From contig VFIW01000186.1 of NCBI GenBank assembly GCA_006386115.1, positions 1 to 11,139 on the forward strand: a stretch of 11,139 nt of DNA, in the 5' to 3' direction. How positions within the stretch are numbered: position 1 is the first letter of the stretch; every line of letters starts with the position of its first letter. This document shows positions 7,740 through 11,139 of the stretch, piece after piece. The notes under the pieces were generated by a model that saw nothing but the letters and a program-made list of their open reading frames with translations, searched no databases and was not told where the DNA came from. This DNA comes from Globisporangium splendens. Lineage: Eukaryota > Oomycota > Peronosporomycetes > Pythiales > Pythiaceae. The position numbers and the translations under genes are program-made.

Positions 7740-7984
7740 GGTTGTCTGTTCCTTGTTCGGGTGTTTTGCTCATTTGGCGTATATTTTGCGCTTTTTCCAT
7801 CCATTGCACAGATTTCGTCCATTTGCTCAACAATCCACCCCTGAACGGTGGCGCTCGACTTTCACCCGAAAATTGCTCGGAATTGCTTCCAGCCATTTAT
7901 GTGACGAGAATCCGGGCACCATCACTTTGCTTTGCATGGAGCAAACTGCAGGACGAGGTTGCACTGCTGACCCCCATCGTTGGT

Positions 7985-8004
7985 ACTGTATGGAGTCATA
8001 CAGT
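7985..8004. repeat. Perfect 8-bp hairpin
   Basis: ACTGTATG (7985-7992) and CATACAGT (7997-8004) are exact reverse complements around the loop GAGT. One or so such hairpin is expected by chance in a window of this size. Confidence 0.5.
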
Positions 8005-8113
8005 GTTGATGGTAAAATGCGAAGTGGATTGTTTAGTTTTTACTGTTTCGATCGCTCTCATGCTCCCTTGTACGTGTGCAGTCATGTTTCCTATATGCAG
8101 CTACTCATGTAAG

Positions 8114-8136
8114 CACTGCTAGCGTTTCTAGCAGTG
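8114..8136. repeat. Perfect 9-bp hairpin followed by a T-rich tract
   Basis: CACTGCTAG (8114-8122) and CTAGCAGTG (8128-8136) are exact reverse complements around the loop CGTTT. A T-rich run with six consecutive T begins about 12 bases later. In a bacterium this would resemble an intrinsic terminator; in this eukaryotic context it is only a foldback. Confidence 0.5.
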
Positions 8137-8166
8137 TCCAGTTGTTCTTTTTTCTGTGCTCTTCTT

Positions 8167-8180
8167 CTCTCTCTCTCTCT
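8167..8180. repeat. CT dinucleotide microsatellite
   Basis: Seven consecutive CT units inside a wider pyrimidine-rich tract (about 8145-8192). Confidence 0.8.
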
Positions 8181-8936
8181 GTGCTTCTATGTCGTTCTGC
8201 ACGGTTGCGCTGGAGTTGGATGCAGTTCTACTCCGACACTTCGCCTCGCTTCAGTGCTTGGAGTCTGACAGCGCCAGCCTGCAGCTGGCCACACCACAGG
8301 AGTCTGGGAAAGAATCACTTGGGTGCAGCCGCGTTCTCTTACCTTAGCAAAACCTTTTCGAGATCTTGCGCTCATTTCGCACTTCCATCTCCACGGTTGC
8401 AGAATCAGAAGTTGCCATGTTTAATCGCGTTTGCGGATCTCTCAAACCTCATCGTCGATGGTCTCCGTTTCGCAATGTGGAAAGTGACAAAAGCATTGAA
8501 CGACTCATCTGGTTTGTATTTGTTTTCAACAGTGATCTTGTTTGTCTCAATGAACGCGGTCCATCAGCACAGCGGTATTGTCCACAGCACATCCACCCAC
8601 TCCACATGCGCACGCACAGAAGGAAGAGATGTGCGGTCATCTATTGGATGCACTAATTGGATACCGCATCCATGTTTGAGAAGGGCTGCTCTTCATTGCG
8701 GCATCGATGGGAATTTGAGAGAAAAGGATAAACATGGAAGGAAGGTGCGTGAGAATTTATGAAGCGGTGAATGCTGCAGCTGCGTTAGACTATGGAAGCA
8801 TCCGTGGTTCTATAGCTGCTTTGTTTTGCAAATGCAAGTGACGGCGCTAAAGTTGTTTATGGAAACGATGAACTATCGTTAGGGCCGTAAGGTGTGCATT
8901 TTAGGTAATACTGGAGTCCTTGGAAATCAGCAGTGG

Positions 8937-10868
8937 TCAATCACGTCGGCTATCTTTCTTCAGCATGTCGCCAGCTGTTGAGAAAGCGGTGGTGAATCCA
9001 GCCCCCGTAAAGAGGTTGTCTGCCAAGCAAATGCCCTGCACGGGAATGGTTTCTTGATTTTCAAACACTTCCGGATAACTTCGGCCTTCAGCCTCGTGCA
9101 GCAAGGACACATAGTCGGTCATGAGTCCAGACCCGGCGATGTCCTGGATAAGGTCGCCATTCATATCGCGCTGTCCGAAGAAATGCATGATCGCCATCGT
9201 CACCAGCTTTCTGATATGCTCGTTGCGTGGCTTCGAAGCAGCCATTGCCCAGTTGAGAATCTGGTACGGACGATTGAGTCCATAGTCCCGCTTGCCATCA
9301 TTTCGATACTTTGGGTGTCCGGCATACATTCCCTTGGGTAAATGGGCCTCCTTGCCAAAGACGACGTCGCACTCGGTTGGGTAGTTCAACTTCGATGCCG
9401 AGATGCCTGGTGTTGTGTCTGCGTCCACGACCAACCCTCCGTGCTTGTAGAGCAGCGCGAACTTGAGAAAATCGAGCCCAACAATGCGAGGGACGGCTTG
9501 TTTGAACGCTTTGACGACAAGGGGACGGAACCCGTCGAGGACTTCTTCGGCGCTGGTGTGGACGGTGAGTGCGAATCCTCGCGTGTTGTACTCGTGGATT
9601 CTCTTGGGAGCTTTCTCCAAATCTCCGATCCAAAGCAGGTGAACCTGCATCGGAGACAATGGGTCGCTCATTTGTGATTCATTGTGTGCGATCCACTCAG
9701 GAGTCATTAACTCACGGAAGACTGTCTCTGAATCTTCTTGAGTTGAATTGGTCTCGTCGCTTCTTGACTCAGAATCCGCATTCGTCGAGTTAGTCTTGTC
9801 GCTTCCCGGCTTTGAACCTGTTCGTGCCGAAGCCGTCTCGTCACTTTTCGACGCCGAACCTGCTTTCGTTGAATTTTTCCAACTACCCAGGTTGGGGTGT
9901 TGGATCCACCCGCCTGTTAAATGGCCGTCGGTCATGCAAGCGCCGTCCACTGGAACGATAGAGGGATCGTCGAACGTGTCGGGGAAATTTCGGCCCTCTC
10001 GCTCGTGCAGTAGTGCGAAGTAATCCGTCATTGGTCCCGAGCCTGCCATATCTTGAACGGTTCCAAACTCCGTATCCCGCAACCCAAAGAAATGCATCAT
10101 TGAGATCTCCATCAGCTTCTTGATGTGTTTGTTGCGTGGCTTGGACGCCACCATCGCCCAGTTTAGGAGCTGATATGGTCGGCTAAACGGATAGTCTCGA
10201 GCTCCCTCGGTGATGTACTTTGGATGGCCAGCATACACCCCCTTTGGCAGGTGGGTCTCCTTGCCAAAGATGATATCGCACTCCATTGGATATTCCAGCT
10301 CGGACGCTCGAATGCTTGGTGTTGTGTCTGCATCGACGACGAGGCCTCCATGTTTGTACAGAAGTGCAAACTTGAGAGAGTCGAATCCCACAACTTGAGG
10401 TACAGCCTGCTTGAACGCTTTTAACACGTACGGGTGAAACCCATCGAGAATTTCTTCAGTGCTGGAATGGACAGCGAGTCGGTAGCCGCGATCAGTGTAA
10501 TTGTGAATCGTCGGTGGCGCTTTGTCAATGTCTCCGATCCAAACCAAGTGGACGTGCATCGGATTCAAGCACTCATTCTCCTGTTCCTGAGCGATCTTAG
10601 CGATCCACTCGGAGGTCAACAGCTCATTCGCAAGGTCATCGGCAGTCAAAGGGTACGCGTTCGACTCTCTTCTAAGCAGTGTGGCGTGCAACGCACTCTT
10701 TGGCAATTGCACGAGCGTTGAAACAAGCGACGATTCGAGCGCGACGAGCGAGATGATCGTGAAAGCGAGCATCGCTACGGCCAGAGCGGCAGCATAGCGG
10801 TGACTCACTGTCCGTCCTGGAGGTTCACCCTGTGTGGACGCGATGCACGACGTGGCTTCTCTAAACAT
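8937..10868 (-). CDS. Type II membrane glycosyltransferase with two tandem DXD (Gly_transf_sug-like) domains
   Basis: An intact 643-residue protein. A 24-residue cytosolic tail is followed by a signal anchor (about 25-44, YAAALAVAMLAFTIISLVAL), which predicts Golgi or ER residence with a lumenal catalytic part. Two homologous domains (about 86-332 and 389-635), roughly two-thirds identical by eye, each show HxVHL(V/L)WIGD, then LKFALLYKHGGLVVDADTT, then YAGHPKY and NWAM.ASKPRN. The DAD motifs (179-181 and 482-484) after GG match the DXD sugar-nucleotide and metal site of the Gly_transf_sug (PF04488) / OCH1-like group, so it probably transfers a sugar from a nucleotide sugar onto a glycan or glycoprotein. 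Both copies keep the motif. The linker (332-385) is Ser/Thr-rich with three NST sequons. The stop is TGA. The ATG follows a good Inr/FPR by about 40 bases. Donor and acceptor are unknown. Confidence 0.88.
   Translation of the reverse strand: MFREATSCIASTQGEPPGRTVSHRYAAALAVAMLAFTIISLVALESSLVSTLVQLPKSALHATLLRRESNAYPLTADDLANELLTSEWIAKIAQEQENECLNPMHVHLVWIGDIDKAPPTIHNYTDRGYRLAVHSSTEEILDGFHPYVLKAFKQAVPQVVGFDSLKFALLYKHGGLVVDADTTPSIRASELEYPMECDIIFGKETHLPKGVYAGHPKYITEGARDYPFSRPYQLLNWAMVASKPRNKHIKKLMEISMMHFFGLRDTEFGTVQDMAGSGPMTDYFALLHEREGRNFPDTFDDPSIVPVDGACMTDGHLTGGWIQHPNLGSWKNSTKAGSASKSDETASARTGSKPGSDKTNSTNADSESRSDETNSTQEDSETVFRELMTPEWIAHNESQMSDPLSPMQVHLLWIGDLEKAPKRIHEYNTRGFALTVHTSAEEVLDGFRPLVVKAFKQAVPRIVGLDFLKFALLYKHGGLVVDADTTPGISASKLNYPTECDVVFGKEAHLPKGMYAGHPKYRNDGKRDYGLNRPYQILNWAMAASKPRNEHIRKLVTMAIMHFFGQRDMNGDLIQDIAGSGLMTDYVSLLHEAEGRSYPEVFENQETIPVQGICLADNLFTGAGFTTAFSTAGDMLKKDSRRD
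8964..9704 (-). repeat. Intragenic duplication, C-terminal glycosyltransferase copy
   Basis: Encodes residues about 389-635. It aligns with the N-terminal copy (9873-10613) at a constant offset of 303-304 codons, about 910 bases, with only small indels; the DNA similarity is also visible around the DXD codons (near 9405-9475 versus 10314-10384). Differences cluster near the end, where this copy diverges after the TGA motif. Confidence 0.8.
9745..9870 (-). repeat. Three 42-bp tandem repeats in the glycosyltransferase linker
   Basis: Units at 9745-9786, 9787-9828 and 9829-9870 share the pattern GA....GTCT.GTC.CTT and encode 14-residue blocks containing SKSDET, GSDKT or SRSDET. Partial units continue on either side. 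The blocks are rich in Ser, Thr, Asp and Lys and carry N-S-T sequons at residues 332, 360 and 374, so the linker is probably flexible and glycosylated. Confidence 0.8.
9873..10613 (-). repeat. Intragenic duplication, N-terminal glycosyltransferase copy
   Basis: Encodes residues about 86-332 of the glycosyltransferase and pairs with 8964-9704. It retains the WIGD, GGLVVDADTT and YAGHPKY blocks. Confidence 0.8.
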
Positions 10869-10894
10869 CCCCGAATTCGTCTAGTCAAGCCGCT

Positions 10895-10913
10895 GGAAAA
10901 GTCAAAACTGAGT
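10895..10913 (-). promoter_or_regulatory. Inr plus FPR core promoter of the glycosyltransferase gene
   Basis: On the minus strand ACTCAGTTTTGACTTTTCC matches the oomycete supra-element GCTCATTYYNCAWTTTNYY at all but four informative positions: CTCA.TTT for the initiator and A.TTT.CC for the FPR. Transcription would start near 10909, giving a leader of about 40 bases, typical for oomycetes. This is the clearest core promoter in the window and supports both the start codon and the lineage call. Confidence 0.5.
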
Positions 10914-11139
10914 GTCGGGTTGGGGAATCTCCATGGAGTGAGGGCCAGATAGATCTCCGCACGAAGATGGCACCCACAATGTGGTTAGAGGGAACACTCA
11001 CAGTACCGTCATGGCGGTAGTGATACAATAGTGGATTGAAGAAAACGATGCATTAGTGGACACTTTTATTCTAATGCGATGTGGGTATCGCTGTGTTGAG
11101 TGTCATGTAGGTTGAAGCATCAGATCTGCAGGTACCTGC
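10914..11139. other. Upstream flank of the glycosyltransferase gene
   Basis: No coding potential seen. It contains small palindromes: CTCCATGGAG at 10929-10938, a 7-bp stem GCATTAG/CTAATGC (11050-11056 and 11071-11077) and the 12-base palindrome GCAGGTACCTGC at the very end (11128-11139). None is long enough to assign a role. Confidence 0.4.

Larger units (their letters stand above)
7001..8936. other. 1.9-kb stretch without a supported gene
   Basis: Several frames stay open for 60-230 codons (7220-7597, 7742-8122 and 8076-8762 on plus; 7074-7271 on minus), but none has a recognisable domain and they overlap in conflicting frames. The most protein-like part is plus-strand 8400-8560, which reads as a hydrophobic stretch. 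The region also contains a tandem array (7626-7739), small perfect hairpins (7985-8004, 8114-8136, 8864-8880) and a CT run (8167-8180). The left edge should carry the promoter of the surface-protein gene, and the right edge the 3' end of the glycosyltransferase gene. Confidence 0.5.

Noticed and set aside
7447..7857. Inverted 10-mer GTGGCGCTCG (7448-7457 region and 7848-7857)
   Set aside because: Pairs of matching 10-mers are common by chance in 11 kb, and no similarity extends beyond it.
8076..8762. Long open plus-strand frame (about 228 codons) with a hydrophobic stretch near 8400-8560
   Set aside because: No recognisable domain, no ATG near the start of the frame, it begins in pyrimidine-rich low-complexity DNA and covers a hairpin and a CT run. 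Similarity search of 8400-8560 would be decisive.
9054..9677. Plus-strand open frames opposite the glycosyltransferase
   Set aside because: They mirror the coding strand of an intact gene and recur in both duplicated halves, as antisense shadows do.

Overview
This window looks like nuclear DNA of an oomycete, most likely a Phytophthora/Pythium-type peronosporalean. The main reasons are: eukaryotic secretory and Golgi proteins on long uninterrupted exons with no obvious introns; short intergenic distances; an Inr plus flanking-promoter-region (FPR) core promoter, characteristic of oomycetes, upstream of the rightmost gene; and a fragment that reads like the NmrA-type oxidoreductases I know from oomycetes. 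The assignment is from memory of these families and was not checked against a database.

Layout. Positions 1-1604 hold no convincing gene. They contain two CRE-type palindromes (99-119), a possible 242-bp SINE-like insertion between 12-bp direct repeats (840-1081) and a strong 61-nt hairpin (1434-1494). A plus-strand zinc-independent MDR oxidoreductase follows (1605-2629); its first 20 codons are out of frame with the rest. A decayed, internally deleted NmrA-like pseudogene lies on the minus strand (2754-3048). The centre is a 3.2-kb minus-strand frame (3743-6979) for a secreted, cysteine-rich, single-pass type I membrane protein. It is one continuous frame broken by a TAG and a TAA codon. A 1.95-kb stretch without a supported gene follows, holding a degenerate tandem array (7626-7739) with telomere-like AAACCCTA units. 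Last is an intact minus-strand gene (8937-10868) for a type II membrane glycosyltransferase with two tandem DXD domains joined by a Ser/Thr-rich 14-residue repeat linker.

The genes do not form an operon or an obvious pathway. Both larger products are predicted to enter the secretory pathway: one as a cell-surface receptor- or adhesin-like protein, the other as a Golgi glycosyltransferase. A direct functional link is not shown. Three of the four recognisable loci carry coding disruptions, while the glycosyltransferase is intact. The window is therefore either a region of gene decay or one containing consensus errors. I see no RNA gene, CRISPR array or intact mobile element.
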